A stretch of 62,440 nt of DNA from assembly GCA_013151015.1 (NCBI GenBank), contig JAADJA010000195.1, forward strand, positions 1 through 62,440, written 5' to 3'. Position numbers and translations under genes: made by a program. Positions 38,278 to 47,806 of this stretch are shown piece after piece. The first letter of the stretch is position 1, and every line of letters starts with the position of its first letter. The DNA comes from Chlorobiota bacterium (GTDB taxonomy: Bacteria; Bacteroidota; Bacteroidia; Bacteroidales; JAADJA01). The notes below the pieces were generated by a model. The model was not told where the DNA came from and searched no databases. It worked only from the letters and a program-made list of their open reading frames with translations.

Positions 38278-38874
38278 TTATTTTCCATTATCATATCTTT
38301 TGACCTTAAAATTACCGTTGATGGTAATATTGGGTTGTGGGATATCATTCAAGCTGACTTCCGAGCAATTGAAAGTCCCTTCGATATATCCTCCAACATC
38401 ACCATAATTTGTAATGTTTGCCGTTGCATTGTCGAGGGAGTAAAATGTTGGCATTGTTGCCGTATCGGATACCAACATGAAACTTGAGCCTATGAAATTG
38501 TTCATTCCATTGCCCAAGCCATAAGAGATGTCCTGCGTACCGGTACCTGATCCAAAATAAGAGATTGTCATAACAGAATTTGTTATATGGTCGAAATAGC
38601 CATTTGCCGCTATCACGATTTCCGTATATTCCTGACTGTTTTCAATTTGTTTGGAACCCATTGCGGCATGTTCCATATCACCAATATTGGGTTGATCGGC
38701 AAAGACAAAATCCTGTGTTGTGCCATTGATCGTCAAGCTCACTTTATTGATGCCCGTATAAGTATTTCCGGTATTTGGATTGTCGTCCGTAGGGGTCGTG
38801 TCATCGTCTTTTTTGCAGGACGAAACAAAAATCAGCATCGCAGCAACAACTGTAAATAGTAATGATTTCTTCAT
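38278..38874 (-). CDS. Lipoprotein, unknown function
   Basis: 198 residues. Lipoprotein signal LLFTVVAAMLIFVSSC (Cys20) followed by KKDDDTTPTDDNPNTG, an acidic tether as in surface-exposed Bacteroidota lipoproteins. The rest is beta-rich (VSLTINGTTQDFVF, EIVIAANGYFD, GYIEGTFNCSEVSL, NITINGNFKVKRY) and probably a small beta-sandwich or barrel, similar in style to domains of unknown function common in Cytophaga-Flavobacterium-Bacteroides lipoproteins. It is a single gene bounded by a terminator. Confidence 0.7.
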   Translation of the reverse strand: MKKSLLFTVVAAMLIFVSSCKKDDDTTPTDDNPNTGNTYTGINKVSLTINGTTQDFVFADQPNIGDMEHAAMGSKQIENSQEYTEIVIAANGYFDHITNSVMTISYFGSGTGTQDISYGLGNGMNNFIGSSFMLVSDTATMPTFYSLDNATANITNYGDVGGYIEGTFNCSEVSLNDIPQPNITINGNFKVKRYDNGK

Positions 38875-39202
38875 TTGTGTAGGTTTTATTAATGATTATT
38901 AAAAATTGAATTTCTTATAAAGCGTAAATTCTCAAATTAGACAAGGCAAAAATATGGAAGGAAATTGCACTTATTGGGTTAGATGTATAAGTGTATGGAT
39001 AAAATTGATAAGTGTTGGGGTTTGGGGGTTTTTCGTTGGAAGCTGTTGGGACGAATAAAGCATATGGGAGGAGGTCCCACAGCTTGAAACAGGGGGGGTT
39101 CAACAATCCTTAAATCAACTATTCACTTCATATTTTTGTGTCGCTTGCTTTTATATTAACCATATTTATAATAATTTATCGAACCTTGTCAATAAATTAA
39201 TG

Positions 39203-39210
39203 TAAATTTG
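39203..39210 (+). promoter_or_regulatory. -7 promoter box of the AAA/DUF4143 gene
   Basis: TAAATTTG matches TAnnTTTG 23 bases before the ATG at 39233; a TTG at 39186-39188 is a little too close to be a good -33. The rest of the 358-base gap 38875-39232 shows no gene. Confidence 0.35.
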
Positions 39211-39232
39211 TTGACCATAGATACATGTTATT

Positions 39233-40360
39233 ATGATAAGTCGCTATCTAACACAAAAACTTATACAAAACCTAAATGGAGGAAACGTGACGGCCCTGTT
39301 TGGAGCACGTCGAACGGGCAAAACCGTCATAATGGAAATGATAAATAAATCCTTATCTGAGAAGAAGGTTTTAATCCTCAATGGTGAAGATTATGACGTG
39401 GCAAACGTATTATCGTCACATCGTACCGAAACCCTTGGAAACCTTGTTTCAGGTTATGATTTTTTATTTATTGATGAAGCTCAGGGCATACCAGATATAG
39501 GGCAAAACCTAAAGTTATTAATTGATACACATCCAAAACTTTCGGTTTTCGTAACTGGTTCGGCGTCTTTTGATTTAAAGGGACAAATTGGTGAACCCCT
39601 TACTGGTCGTTCCCGTTTCTTTACATTGTACCCTTTGGCTTTAAATGAAATTACCCATGGGTTTATGGATGCTTTCCAAAAACTACCAACAATATTGATT
39701 TACGGTTCGTACCCTCAAGTTGTGATGGAACAAAATGTAAAGGAAAAGCGCCATATTCTCGAAAACATCAGAAACGGATATCTTCTGAAAGACATTCTAC
39801 AAATGGAAAACATTAAGGACAGTCTTTTTGTAATGAACCTTTTACGTTTGTTGGCTTTTCAGATTGGCAACGATGTTTCATTCAATGAACTTGCAAGAAA
39901 CCTAAAAACAACCGTGAAAACTATTCAGCGTTATCTTGAAATCCTTGAGAAAGCATATATTATATTCCGGTTGCATGGGTTTAGCCGCAACTTACGAAAA
40001 GAGATTTCAAAGTCGCCACGTTTTTACTTTTGGGACAATGGAATCAGAAACATTATTATTTCCAATTTCAATTCTATCGAAATGCGGGATGATACAGGAA
40101 AGTTATGGGAGAACTTATGTGTTTCAGAACGTTTAAAAAAACAAGTATATCGAGAATCATTCTCGAAATTTTATTTTTGGCGCACATATGATCAACAAAA
40201 GATTGACCTTATCGAAGAGAATGACAATGGACTCGAAGCATTTGAATTCAAATGGGGGAACAAAGTGGTTAAAGCACCAAAAGCCTTTCGAGATAATTAC
40301 CCGGAAGCAAATTTCAAGACCATAAACAGGGACAATTTTTTTCAATTCCTTAATATCTGA
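39233..40360 (+). CDS. AAA-family ATPase with DUF4143 domain
   Basis: 375 residues. Walker A GARRTGKT (residues ~24-31), Walker B FLFIDEAQGI, sensor VTGSASFDL, then a winged-helix/DUF4143 C-terminal half (NELARNLKTTVKTIQRYLEILEKAYIIFRL, FYFWDNGIRN, and EAFEFKWGN, a PD-(D/E)xK-like strand). Such ATPases are abundant, highly mobile and of unknown function in Bacteroidota and archaea. It is a single gene with its own promoter, convergent with the response regulator gene 29 bases away. Confidence 0.88.
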   Translation: MISRYLTQKLIQNLNGGNVTALFGARRTGKTVIMEMINKSLSEKKVLILNGEDYDVANVLSSHRTETLGNLVSGYDFLFIDEAQGIPDIGQNLKLLIDTHPKLSVFVTGSASFDLKGQIGEPLTGRSRFFTLYPLALNEITHGFMDAFQKLPTILIYGSYPQVVMEQNVKEKRHILENIRNGYLLKDILQMENIKDSLFVMNLLRLLAFQIGNDVSFNELARNLKTTVKTIQRYLEILEKAYIIFRLHGFSRNLRKEISKSPRFYFWDNGIRNIIISNFNSIEMRDDTGKLWENLCVSERLKKQVYRESFSKFYFWRTYDQQKIDLIEENDNGLEAFEFKWGNKVVKAPKAFRDNYPEANFKTINRDNFFQFLNI

Positions 40361-40389
40361 TTTTTGGCTTTCCGCTATCTTTGCCAGAG

Positions 40390-41139
40390 CTACAACTCCC
40401 TGAACAACTTCAGCAAACTGTCTTTTTTCCTCACGGATACTGGGATTTCCGATTGGTCGGACATATAGATGATCCCGCCATCGGCCTTATGGAAACGTTC
40501 GATGTAATTGATATTGATAAGATGGGAATGGTGAGCCCTGAAAAACCCATAATCGGACAGCAGGTCTTCATACTCCTTCAGGTTTTTTGAAACGAGGAGT
40601 TTCTTCCCATCGTTCAAATAAAACGAGGTATAGCTCCCCTCCGATTCACAACGGATAATTTCGTTTACCCGTATCAGGTGGATATCCCCGGCCGTTTTCA
40701 AAACAATCTTCTTTTGCTCTTTGGGCCTGTCAACCAAGCCCGATAGAAAAGCATCGAGGATAACTTTATTGTTTTCTTTTTTATGGATCTCTTTTACTTT
40801 CCTGAATGCCTCTGAAAGTTCGATTTCATCAATGGGTTTCAGGATATAATCAATGGCACTGAATTTTATGGCTTTCAGGGCATGTTCTTCGTAAGCCGTA
40901 ATAAAAATCAGCTTGAAATCAATGTCCTCGACCTTCCGCAACAAATCAAAACCAGAACCATCCGGCAAATTGATGTCGAGCGTTACCATATCCGGCTTGT
41001 GCTTGTTAATCAGCTCCACCCCTGTTTTCACGTTATGGGCGATACCGATCACCGAAAAACCACTGCAATAATTCTCAATAATTTTCGCAATAGCTTCTGC
41101 TACCCTTTTTTCGTCATCTATAACTATTGTCCTTATCAT
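40390..41139 (-). CDS. LytTR-family response regulator
   Basis: 249 residues. The receiver domain (residues 1-120) has IDDEKRVAEA and the phosphoacceptor in MVTLDINLPDGSGF, with ITAYEEHALKAI and a conserved Lys in DYILKPID. The C-terminal LytTR DNA-binding domain carries IRCESEGSYTSFYL, RAHHSHLININYIERF and IPVSVRKKDSLLKLF. It is the partner of the kinase encoded upstream on the same strand; the two genes are 307 bases apart. It binds DNA through beta strands; targets unknown. Confidence 0.93.
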   Translation of the reverse strand: MIRTIVIDDEKRVAEAIAKIIENYCSGFSVIGIAHNVKTGVELINKHKPDMVTLDINLPDGSGFDLLRKVEDIDFKLIFITAYEEHALKAIKFSAIDYILKPIDEIELSEAFRKVKEIHKKENNKVILDAFLSGLVDRPKEQKKIVLKTAGDIHLIRVNEIIRCESEGSYTSFYLNDGKKLLVSKNLKEYEDLLSDYGFFRAHHSHLININYIERFHKADGGIIYMSDQSEIPVSVRKKDSLLKLFREL

Positions 41140-41338
41140 CGTGTTTAACTAAATGCTATTTGAATTCTATAATGCCTAAGGGTTCAATGCTTCAATGCAA
41201 TACATGCACAGTATTCTTATATGCTCTCAAATCATTTTAAGGAATAACCGATAAACCCTTAAAGCCATTAACAATTAACTCTGTAACCCATAACACCTAA
41301 CTTTCCTATTCTTAACTTTTAACCTTTCAACTCATTTC

Positions 41339-41380
41339 AACCTCTCGGGTCGCCACGCAAAGGCCTGCTTCGACCCAACA
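41339..41380. repeat. GGGTCG/CGACCC palindromic element (copy d)
   Basis: AACCTCTCGGGTCG followed by an 18-base loop containing GCAAAGGCC, then CGACCCAA. It belongs to the family found at 51341, 53611 and 56120. It lies in the 307-base gap (41140-41446) between the kinase and regulator genes, which otherwise shows no gene. Confidence 0.5.
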
Positions 41381-41446
41381 GCTTAACCCCAAAACGCTTT
41401 CGGGTTTCCTCCCCTCAATCCTTCCCAAACGCCAAAAGGTTTTTAT

Positions 41447-43402
41447 TCACGCATAAATCAACGGTATGGCAAAGGTAATAATTGTACCCGTTTTAGCCGG
41501 GTTTTCCCGGTTCAAATCCCTTATTTCGAATAAATCCATTGTCTTGTATTCGCCCGCAAGGATTTTGATGCGCTGCCTGGTGTTTTCGACCCCGGTCGGT
41601 TTATGGTCTTTTAACTTTTGATGCCCCGGTTTTTTATGATAAAAGCCGACACCATTGTCCTCGATCCTTACGATAAGGTTTTCGTCCCTGATCGAAAAAC
41701 GGACATTCACAATCCCCTCCCTGTTGATATTCCTGATACCATGGTCTATGGCATTTTCGATGAACGGTTGAGACAACATGGGCGGTATCATTACCTGGCT
41801 GACCCCTTCCCCTTGTTCTTCAAAAACCACTTCATACTTAAAGGATTCGTCAAAACGCAACTGCTGGATAAACAGGTATTCGTTCACAAACTCGATCTCG
41901 TTTTCCAGGGTAACGAATTCATGTTTTGAATTTTCAAGGATGTGGCGCATCAGTTTGGCAAACCTCGACAAAAACCGGGAAGCCGAAATGGCATCGTTCT
42001 CAAGCATATAAGTTTGGATCGAGAATAGCGTATTGAAAATGAAATGGGGGTTCATTTGCGAGCGCAGGAGTTTTTGCTGCAATTCCATCGTCTTCTGACG
42101 AGACTTAAAACGGCTTTGCCGTATCAATAAAACAGCTATCACCAAAACCAGGGAAGCAATCAGAAATAGGGTTATCAATAAAAAATTATAATGGGTAATG
42201 CTCTCCTTTTGCAGATAATTCTCATGCGAAAGCATTTTCAATTGCTTGTCCTTTTTCTCCAGCTCATAGCGGGTTTTCAATTCGGCAATTTGTTTGTTGT
42301 TCTCCTCATTGATAAGCGAATCCTTCAACATGGAATACTTTGCATGATATGAATAGGCTTTGCTGTCCTGATGGGTTTTATGGTACAATTTGGCCAGGGC
42401 ATCGTAAATTTCCGTGACCCGTTTCCGGCTGCCTATTTTCTCAGATATTTTCAAACATTGAAGATAATAGGACTCCGCCAACCGAAAGTCTTCCATTTCA
42501 TAATAATCCTTTCCCAGGTTCAGCAATGCAGAGGAAATACCATTCTCATCATTGATCGATCTGGATAATTCGAGGGCTTTTTCAGAATAATAAATTGCAC
42601 TGTCTATATCGTGTTTTTTGAGATGGATTGCCCCGATATTGCCAAATGAAATAGCAGTCCGGCGCTTATCGTCCAAATCCAGGAAAACCCAAAGTGCCTG
42701 TTTATGGTAATAAAGTGCCGAATCGTAATTTGTCAACAACTGCTCATAAACCACACCGATATTGTTCAAGGAATTCCCCATTCCGGATTTATCGTCCAGG
42801 AGGGTTTTCATCTTCAAGGCTTTCTGGTGATAAAGGAGTGCATTTGCCGAATTCCCCATCTCTTCCGAAATCACGCCCATATTGTTATAAATAAAGGCCA
42901 TCCCTTTTTTGAAATCCTGCTCCTCAAAAATTTCCAGGGCTTTTTGATAGTATTCAATGGATTTCACATAATCGCCCAAATGATCGTAGATAACCCCGAT
43001 ATTCCCATATCTCCGGGCAACCATTGACGAATCGTCAATAATAATTACGATTTGAAGGGCTTTTTTGAAAGAAGAGAGGGCATTGGCAAAATCACCCTGA
43101 TGATAGTAAATAAGACCGATTTCATTCAGTATTTTGTCTGCTTCATTTGTCAGGGTATCGCTTAATAACCGATAAGCCGTATTGTACAAAAAAAGGGCCG
43201 AATCGTTTTTATCTTCCCCGGAATAGTATTGTGCCAACTGATAGAACAGTTCTGATTTTTCGGCATTGCCCTTGTTTTTGTCAATTTCCCTTTTCAGGCT
43301 GTCCCTTTCAGAAACATGGTTTTCGGCAAGGGCAATATGAACCCCAAGTCCCAGCATCGGGAAAAGAAAAACAAGCATGTAAATATAAAACCTCTTTATC
43401 AT
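41447..43402 (-). CDS. TPR-containing LytS-type sensor histidine kinase
   Basis: 651 residues from ATG 43402 (MIKRFYIYMLVFLF); an in-frame ATG at 43423 is further upstream. Signal peptide, about eight tetratricopeptide repeats in the periplasm (residues ~45-330, e.g. NIGVIYDHLGDYVKSIEYYQ), a coiled-coil helix (IAELKTRYELEKKDKQLKML), a single membrane helix (FLLITLFLIASLVLVIAVLL) and a His-kinase domain of the LytS class with LRSQMNPHFIFNTLFSIQ (phosphorylated His) and an ATP-binding block RIEDNGVGF. It pairs with the LytTR regulator. Signal unknown. Confidence 0.92.
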   Translation of the reverse strand: MIKRFYIYMLVFLFPMLGLGVHIALAENHVSERDSLKREIDKNKGNAEKSELFYQLAQYYSGEDKNDSALFLYNTAYRLLSDTLTNEADKILNEIGLIYYHQGDFANALSSFKKALQIVIIIDDSSMVARRYGNIGVIYDHLGDYVKSIEYYQKALEIFEEQDFKKGMAFIYNNMGVISEEMGNSANALLYHQKALKMKTLLDDKSGMGNSLNNIGVVYEQLLTNYDSALYYHKQALWVFLDLDDKRRTAISFGNIGAIHLKKHDIDSAIYYSEKALELSRSINDENGISSALLNLGKDYYEMEDFRLAESYYLQCLKISEKIGSRKRVTEIYDALAKLYHKTHQDSKAYSYHAKYSMLKDSLINEENNKQIAELKTRYELEKKDKQLKMLSHENYLQKESITHYNFLLITLFLIASLVLVIAVLLIRQSRFKSRQKTMELQQKLLRSQMNPHFIFNTLFSIQTYMLENDAISASRFLSRFAKLMRHILENSKHEFVTLENEIEFVNEYLFIQQLRFDESFKYEVVFEEQGEGVSQVMIPPMLSQPFIENAIDHGIRNINREGIVNVRFSIRDENLIVRIEDNGVGFYHKKPGHQKLKDHKPTGVENTRQRIKILAGEYKTMDLFEIRDLNRENPAKTGTIITFAIPLIYA

Positions 43403-43442
43403 TGAAATAATAGGACAAGTCAAATGGGAAAAATGATGTATG

Positions 43443-44690
43443 TCAATGCTGGCACATGAATTCCGAAATCTTTGAAAGTATATGTTCCGTAGCGCCTTTT
43501 TCCTTCATCACATACTCTTTGCAAATGGAGGAAGCATTTTGCCAGGAACCATTATCATTTAGAAGCTTTTCTGAAATAGAGATTAAATCGGAACTGTTGT
43601 TTATCACAAAAGCCCCTTCCATCTGTACCAGGTCAACAGCTTCGGCAAATCGTTGGTAATTGGGTCCGAAAATCACCGGTTTCCCAAAAGTGGCCGCTTC
43701 CAGGATGTTATGTATGCCTTTTCCAAAACCACCGCCGATGTACGCAAAATGGCAATATTGATAGAGGCCCGATAAAAAACCCATTCCGTCAATTATCAAT
43801 ATTTGAGCTTTGGAAATACCGTTTTCATCTGCCTCGGAATACCTAAGTGCTTTTTGGGATGCAAATCTTTTGACAAGCGAATCAATTCTTTCGGGATGGA
43901 TTTCGTGGGGCGCAACAATGATTTTCAAAGATGGGTCTTCGGAACTTAGTTTTTCGATCAACTCTTCATCTTTTGGCCAGGTGCTCCCGGCAAGGAATAC
44001 TTTATCCCCTTCGGCAAATTTTTCAATCAATGGGAATTTCTTTGCGTTTTCGGCAATACTGAAAACCCGGTCGAAACGGGTATCCCCACTGATGTCCACC
44101 TGATCGATCCCGATTGATTTCAACAAATCATAGGATTCCCGGTTTTGGACAAAAAAGAAAGAAACTCTTTTCAGCATCTTACGGGACCAGCTTCCGTACC
44201 ATTTAAAAAAATGCTGTTCTTTCCTGAAAATAACGGATGCAAAGAACACAGGGATATTGTTTTTAAATAAAACCTTTAGATAATTGAACCAAAACTCGTA
44301 TTTGATAAAAACCACTAATTGCGGCTGAACGATTTTGACAAATTCCCGGGCATTCCTTTTCGTATCAATAGGAAGATAAACCACATAATCGGCCCCTTCA
44401 TAGTTTTTCCTGATTTCGTGACCCGAAGGGGAAAAAAACGTGAGCAGGATTTTATAAGCGGGAAAGCGTTTCCGAAAAGATTCGATCACAGGGCGGCCCT
44501 GTTCGAACTCGCCAAGGGAAGCCGCATGGAACCAGGCAATTTTGTCATTTTTATCAATTTGCCCTGCCAGCTTTTTCAGAAGCCCTTTCCTCCCATCCAC
44601 CCATAACTTTGCTTTGGGATTGAACATGGCAGCAATCCTTATTGAGATTAGATATAATTGAATGAAAAAAACGTAAACGAAAGACATCAT
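43443..44690 (-). CDS. waaA: 3-deoxy-D-manno-octulosonic acid (Kdo) transferase
   Basis: 415 residues, typical length. It adds Kdo to the lipid A precursor on the inner face of the inner membrane. Motifs: N-terminal hydrophobic anchor (VYVFFIQLYLISIRIA), WFHAASLGEFEQGRP, TFFSPSGHEIRKNY, the GT-B C-terminal IVAPHEIHPERID, AYIGGGFGKGIHNILEAATFGKPVIFGPNY. The glutamate of SLGEFEQ is the catalytic base of the family. The downstream kinase gene is codirectional 40 bases away. An outer-membrane barrel gene lies just upstream. Confidence 0.95.
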   Translation of the reverse strand: MMSFVYVFFIQLYLISIRIAAMFNPKAKLWVDGRKGLLKKLAGQIDKNDKIAWFHAASLGEFEQGRPVIESFRKRFPAYKILLTFFSPSGHEIRKNYEGADYVVYLPIDTKRNAREFVKIVQPQLVVFIKYEFWFNYLKVLFKNNIPVFFASVIFRKEQHFFKWYGSWSRKMLKRVSFFFVQNRESYDLLKSIGIDQVDISGDTRFDRVFSIAENAKKFPLIEKFAEGDKVFLAGSTWPKDEELIEKLSSEDPSLKIIVAPHEIHPERIDSLVKRFASQKALRYSEADENGISKAQILIIDGMGFLSGLYQYCHFAYIGGGFGKGIHNILEAATFGKPVIFGPNYQRFAEAVDLVQMEGAFVINNSSDLISISEKLLNDNGSWQNASSICKEYVMKEKGATEHILSKISEFMCQH

Positions 44691-44730
44691 TTATAAACTA
44701 TGTTAGGGCTTTCCTGTGTTTCCTGAGTTT

Positions 44731-44750
44731 CCCACGCCTTCAGGCGTGGG
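44731..44750. terminator. Hairpin CCCACGCC-TTCA-GGCGTGGG
   Basis: Perfect 8-bp stem with a tetraloop, 18 bases after the stop of the 44768 gene on the minus strand. It lacks a long U tract, so it may be a repeated palindrome acting as mRNA 3' end rather than a classic terminator. Confidence 0.45.
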
Positions 44751-44767
44751 TTTAGTGCGCAGATCCC

Positions 44768-45538
44768 TTAATAATAATAAACCTTCTCCGGCATCCTCCG
44801 CATCAATGGAATCATCCAACCAAGCCTTATCCCCATGAATAAATCAAAACGCTTTGAAACAGGGTCGGGCAAAAGTGTATCAAAATTCACTTTACGCTTT
44901 GGTTTTGCAAAGGCCTCGGTAAACTCAAAGCCCCCGTAAAAATTTGCCAGTTTGCTGTTGCTGAAAAAAATATAACCCACGAATTGCGATAAAGTAATCC
45001 CCCCTGCCAGCCGGTCATAGCCCCTTTTGTAATCATCCTGCAATTGCGGGATGTTATTGTCGGTAACTTCAATCCTGATTTTATGCTGTAAATAACCGAT
45101 ACTCCCCGTAAGCAGTATCCCGGAATTGGGGTTTGGGCTTAGGACCGGTATTACCTTTCCGAATTTAAAAGAAGCAAAATACCCCCTTTCATAATTGTTC
45201 ACAATCCCAAAATTCCCCGCCTGATCGATAATTTGGCCGGATCCAGTCCTTAAATTGCCCATCAGCTCATCTTCAATTTTTATTTCAGTGCCAAAAATAT
45301 AATTGAGTTCCACCCCAAAAATCCAGTTGGTATTTGTTTTCCATTGAAAGCCCCCACCGGCACTTGAATTGTTCCCGAACCGATCGGCCAGGTCCCCGCC
45401 CGGAACCTGATAGGAATAGGAAAAAAAGAACATGGGGACATGGATCGTGGTATCCGCAATATCGGTTTGTCCGAAACTTTTCAAAAAGCCAAACAAACTT
45501 ACTGTCAACAGGAAAAATACTATTTTGAGGTGCTTCAT
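44768..45538 (-). CDS. Outer-membrane beta-barrel protein
   Basis: 256 residues with signal peptide (KIVFFLLTVSLFGFLKSFGQ) and alternating aromatic strands typical of an 8-12-strand barrel: PMFFFSYSYQVPGGDLADRFG, WIFGVELNYIFGTEI, GYFASFKFGKVIPV, GILLTGSIGYLQHKIRI, FYGGFEFTEAF, DLFMGIRLGWMIPL. The gene precedes waaA in the same direction, with the hairpin between, so a link to LPS assembly is possible but only contextual. The specific family name is not known to me. Confidence 0.75.
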   Translation of the reverse strand: MKHLKIVFFLLTVSLFGFLKSFGQTDIADTTIHVPMFFFSYSYQVPGGDLADRFGNNSSAGGGFQWKTNTNWIFGVELNYIFGTEIKIEDELMGNLRTGSGQIIDQAGNFGIVNNYERGYFASFKFGKVIPVLSPNPNSGILLTGSIGYLQHKIRIEVTDNNIPQLQDDYKRGYDRLAGGITLSQFVGYIFFSNSKLANFYGGFEFTEAFAKPKRKVNFDTLLPDPVSKRFDLFMGIRLGWMIPLMRRMPEKVYYY

Positions 45539-45560
45539 TAAAGTTCACGTTATTAGGGGG

Positions 45561-45568
45561 CAAATATA
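45561..45568 (-). promoter_or_regulatory. -7 promoter box of the barrel protein gene
   Basis: TATATTTG on the minus strand, 23 bases upstream of the ATG at 45538, matches TAnnTTTG; a TTG lies 15 bases further upstream. Confidence 0.4.
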
Positions 45569-45950
45569 TAAAATATCCGCTTGCAATATCCTTGATTTAC
45601 CACCCCTGTATTTTTTTCTTTTATTTTGTTCCACATCCAAATATATATACCTTTGCCCACCTAAAAATAACAAAATAAAATCAGGGAAAATACCCAACCC
45701 GGATAAATCAGAAAAAACAAAAAATAAAATATAAATTTCGAATAAATAACAAATTTCCAAATAATAAATACGAAACCTATTTTGATTTTTGAATTTTATC
45801 CATTGGGATTTATCCCGCCTGCCCTGCCCGTTACGGCAGGCGGGCGGCAAGGACAGGTTCGTTTTTTGTTATGTGTTTTTTACCAAACAATACACTCCCT
45901 TTCGTTCGGGGTTAGAAATTAGATGCTAATAATCATATGGAAACAGAATT
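45569..45950. other. AT-rich intergenic region with a palindrome
   Basis: No gene. It contains a strong hairpin, arms CCCGCCTGCC and GGCAGGCGGG (45814-45844), of the same CCTGCCTG/CAGGCAGG type seen at 47093-47112. The region should also hold the promoter of the polysaccharide cluster, but no clear -7/-33 pair was found. Confidence 0.4.
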
Positions 45951-47075
45951 ATGCAAGAGATAAGAATGGTTGACCTTAAGGGTCAATACGAAAAAATAAA
46001 AACGGAGATTGATTCCGGGATCCAAAAAGTAATCGAGAATACAGCATTTATAAATGGTCCTGCCGTAAAGGAATTCCAAAAAGACCTGGAAGTTTATCTT
46101 GGTGTGAAGCATGTGGTTCCATGTGCCAATGGTACGGATGCCTTGCAGGTTGCCATGATGGGGCTTGGGCTGAAGCCCGGCGATGAAGTCATTACCACTT
46201 CGTTTACGTTTATTGCAACGGCTGAAGTTATTGCACTTTTGGGCCTTACACCTGTTTTGGTGGATGTTTGTCCCGAGACGTTCAATATCGACCCCGAAGC
46301 CATTAAAAAAGCCATCACCTCAAAAACGAAGGCCATCGTGCCCGTTCACCTTTTTGGGCAATGTGCCGATATGGAAGCCATAAACGATATTGCAAAGGAG
46401 CATGGCCTGTTTGTAATTGAAGATACGGCACAGGCCATTGGAGCGGATTATTTTTTCAAAGATGGCACAAAGAAAAAAGCAGGAACGATTGCTGATGTGG
46501 GATGCACTTCGTTTTTCCCTTCAAAAAACCTGGGTTGCTATGGCGATGGAGGTGCTATTTTCACCAATGACGATGAGTTGGCAAAAAAGATGCTAACCGT
46601 TGTTAATCACGGAAGCAACGTAAGGTATTATCATGACACGATTGGCGTTAATTCCCGTTTGGATAGTATCCAGGCTGCTGTTTTGAAGGTAAAACTCCCG
46701 CATTTGGACAAATATGCCGCTGCCCGGAACAAAGCTGCCGAATATTACGACAAGGCTTTTGCCAATGAACCCAGACTAAAAATCCCGGTACGCTCGGGGA
46801 ATTCTACGCATGTTTTTCATCAATACACAATTGTTGCCGAAGGGATTGACCGTGAAGGCCTGATCAAGCACCTTTCTTCAAAAGGTGTCCCGGCCATGGT
46901 TTACTACCCCGTCCCAATGCATTTGCAAAAGGCCTACACCGATCCAAGATATAAGGAAGGGGATTTCCCGGTAACGGAATACCTAAGCAAAAATGTATTT
47001 TCGCTGCCCATGCACACCGAACTTGACGAGGGGCAACTGGAATTTATTACATCTTCTGTTTTGGGGTTTTTATAA
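45951..47075 (+). CDS. wbpE: DegT/DnrJ/EryC1/StrS sugar aminotransferase (WbpE-like)
   Basis: 374 residues. PLP-dependent: NGTDALQVAMMGLGLKPGDEVITTSFTF is cited here only by its ends NGTDAL and SFTFIATAE; the PLP lysine is in SFFPSKNLGCYGDGGA; EDTAQAIGA binds the cofactor. By context it converts UDP-2-acetamido-2-deoxy-3-keto-glucuronate to the 3-amino sugar with glutamate as donor (WbpE step). The next three genes encode the other enzymes of this pathway. It is the first gene of the cluster. Family call is firm; the substrate follows from the gene set. Confidence 0.9.
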   Translation: MQEIRMVDLKGQYEKIKTEIDSGIQKVIENTAFINGPAVKEFQKDLEVYLGVKHVVPCANGTDALQVAMMGLGLKPGDEVITTSFTFIATAEVIALLGLTPVLVDVCPETFNIDPEAIKKAITSKTKAIVPVHLFGQCADMEAINDIAKEHGLFVIEDTAQAIGADYFFKDGTKKKAGTIADVGCTSFFPSKNLGCYGDGGAIFTNDDELAKKMLTVVNHGSNVRYYHDTIGVNSRLDSIQAAVLKVKLPHLDKYAAARNKAAEYYDKAFANEPRLKIPVRSGNSTHVFHQYTIVAEGIDREGLIKHLSSKGVPAMVYYPVPMHLQKAYTDPRYKEGDFPVTEYLSKNVFSLPMHTELDEGQLEFITSSVLGFL

Positions 47076-47092
47076 TAACCATAAATCCGTAA

Positions 47093-47112
47093 GCCTGCCT
47101 GACGCAGGCAGG
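47093..47112 (+). repeat. CCTGCCTG-ACG-CAGGCAGG hairpin
   Basis: An 8-bp stem, 17 bases after the wbpE-like stop, followed by GATTTTTATTT; it could partly terminate transcription inside the cluster. The same stem type occurs near 5110 and 45814. Confidence 0.45.
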
Positions 47113-47230
47113 GATTTTTATTTAGTATAAATTAAGTGAATGGATTAAACACATAAATATTCCTCGTCTCTAATTAATACGAAATTCGTGTTAATTCGTG
47201 GATTCTTTGGCGGATTTAAGAGATAAAAAT

Positions 47231-47806
47231 ATGGAAACAAAATATTTTGCACACGAAACAGCCATTGTTGATGAAGGCTGTAAGATCGGGAACGGAACCA
47301 AAATCTGGCATTTTTCGCATATCATGAAAAATTGCATGATTGGCGAAAATTGCAATATTGGTCAAAATGTGGTTGTTTCGCCTGAAGTTGTTTTAGGGAG
47401 AAACGTGAAAATCCAGAACAATGTAAGCCTTTACACAGGGGTGATTTGCGAAGACGATGTTTTCCTCGGCCCTTCCATGGTATTCACCAATGTTACCAAC
47501 CCGCGCAGTGCCGTGGTCAGAAGGGGCAGCTACGAAAAAACCCTGGTGAAAAAAGGGGCAAGTATCGGTGCCAATGCCACCATTGTTTGTGGCCATGATA
47601 TTGGCGAGTTTGCATTTATCGGGGCCGGTACGGTCGTTACGAAAGAAGTTCCCCCTTATGCACTTGTGGTCGGAAACCCATCCCGGCAGATAGGATGGAT
47701 GAGCGAATATGGCCATCGCCTGGAATTCAATGAAGAAGGAATCGCCGAATGCCCCGAAAGCAAAGAGAAATACTTACTGAAAAACAATAGGGTAACAAAA
47801 ATATAG
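47231..47806 (+). CDS. wbpD: UDP-3-amino-sugar N-acetyltransferase (WbpD-like, hexapeptide repeat)
   Basis: 191 residues from ATG 47231 (METKYFAHETAIVD); a GTG at 47198 is in frame but adds unlike residues. The left-handed beta-helix hexapeptide fold shows in KIGNGTKIWHFSHI, IGENCNIGQNVVV, LGPSMVFTNVTNPRS and KKGASIGANATIVCGHDIGEFAFIGAG (read as overlapping hexads). The histidine of IWHFSHI is the expected catalytic residue in WbpD-type enzymes. It acetylates the 3-amino group of UDP-GlcNAc3NA using acetyl-CoA to give UDP-GlcNAc3NAcA. Confidence 0.9.
   Translation: METKYFAHETAIVDEGCKIGNGTKIWHFSHIMKNCMIGENCNIGQNVVVSPEVVLGRNVKIQNNVSLYTGVICEDDVFLGPSMVFTNVTNPRSAVVRRGSYEKTLVKKGASIGANATIVCGHDIGEFAFIGAGTVVTKEVPPYALVVGNPSRQIGWMSEYGHRLEFNEEGIAECPESKEKYLLKNNRVTKI

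Noticed and set aside
38915-39106. A 63-codon minus-strand frame rich in Pro/Tyr/Asn
   Set aside because: Low complexity, no start context, no domain, and located in the promoter region of neighbouring genes.
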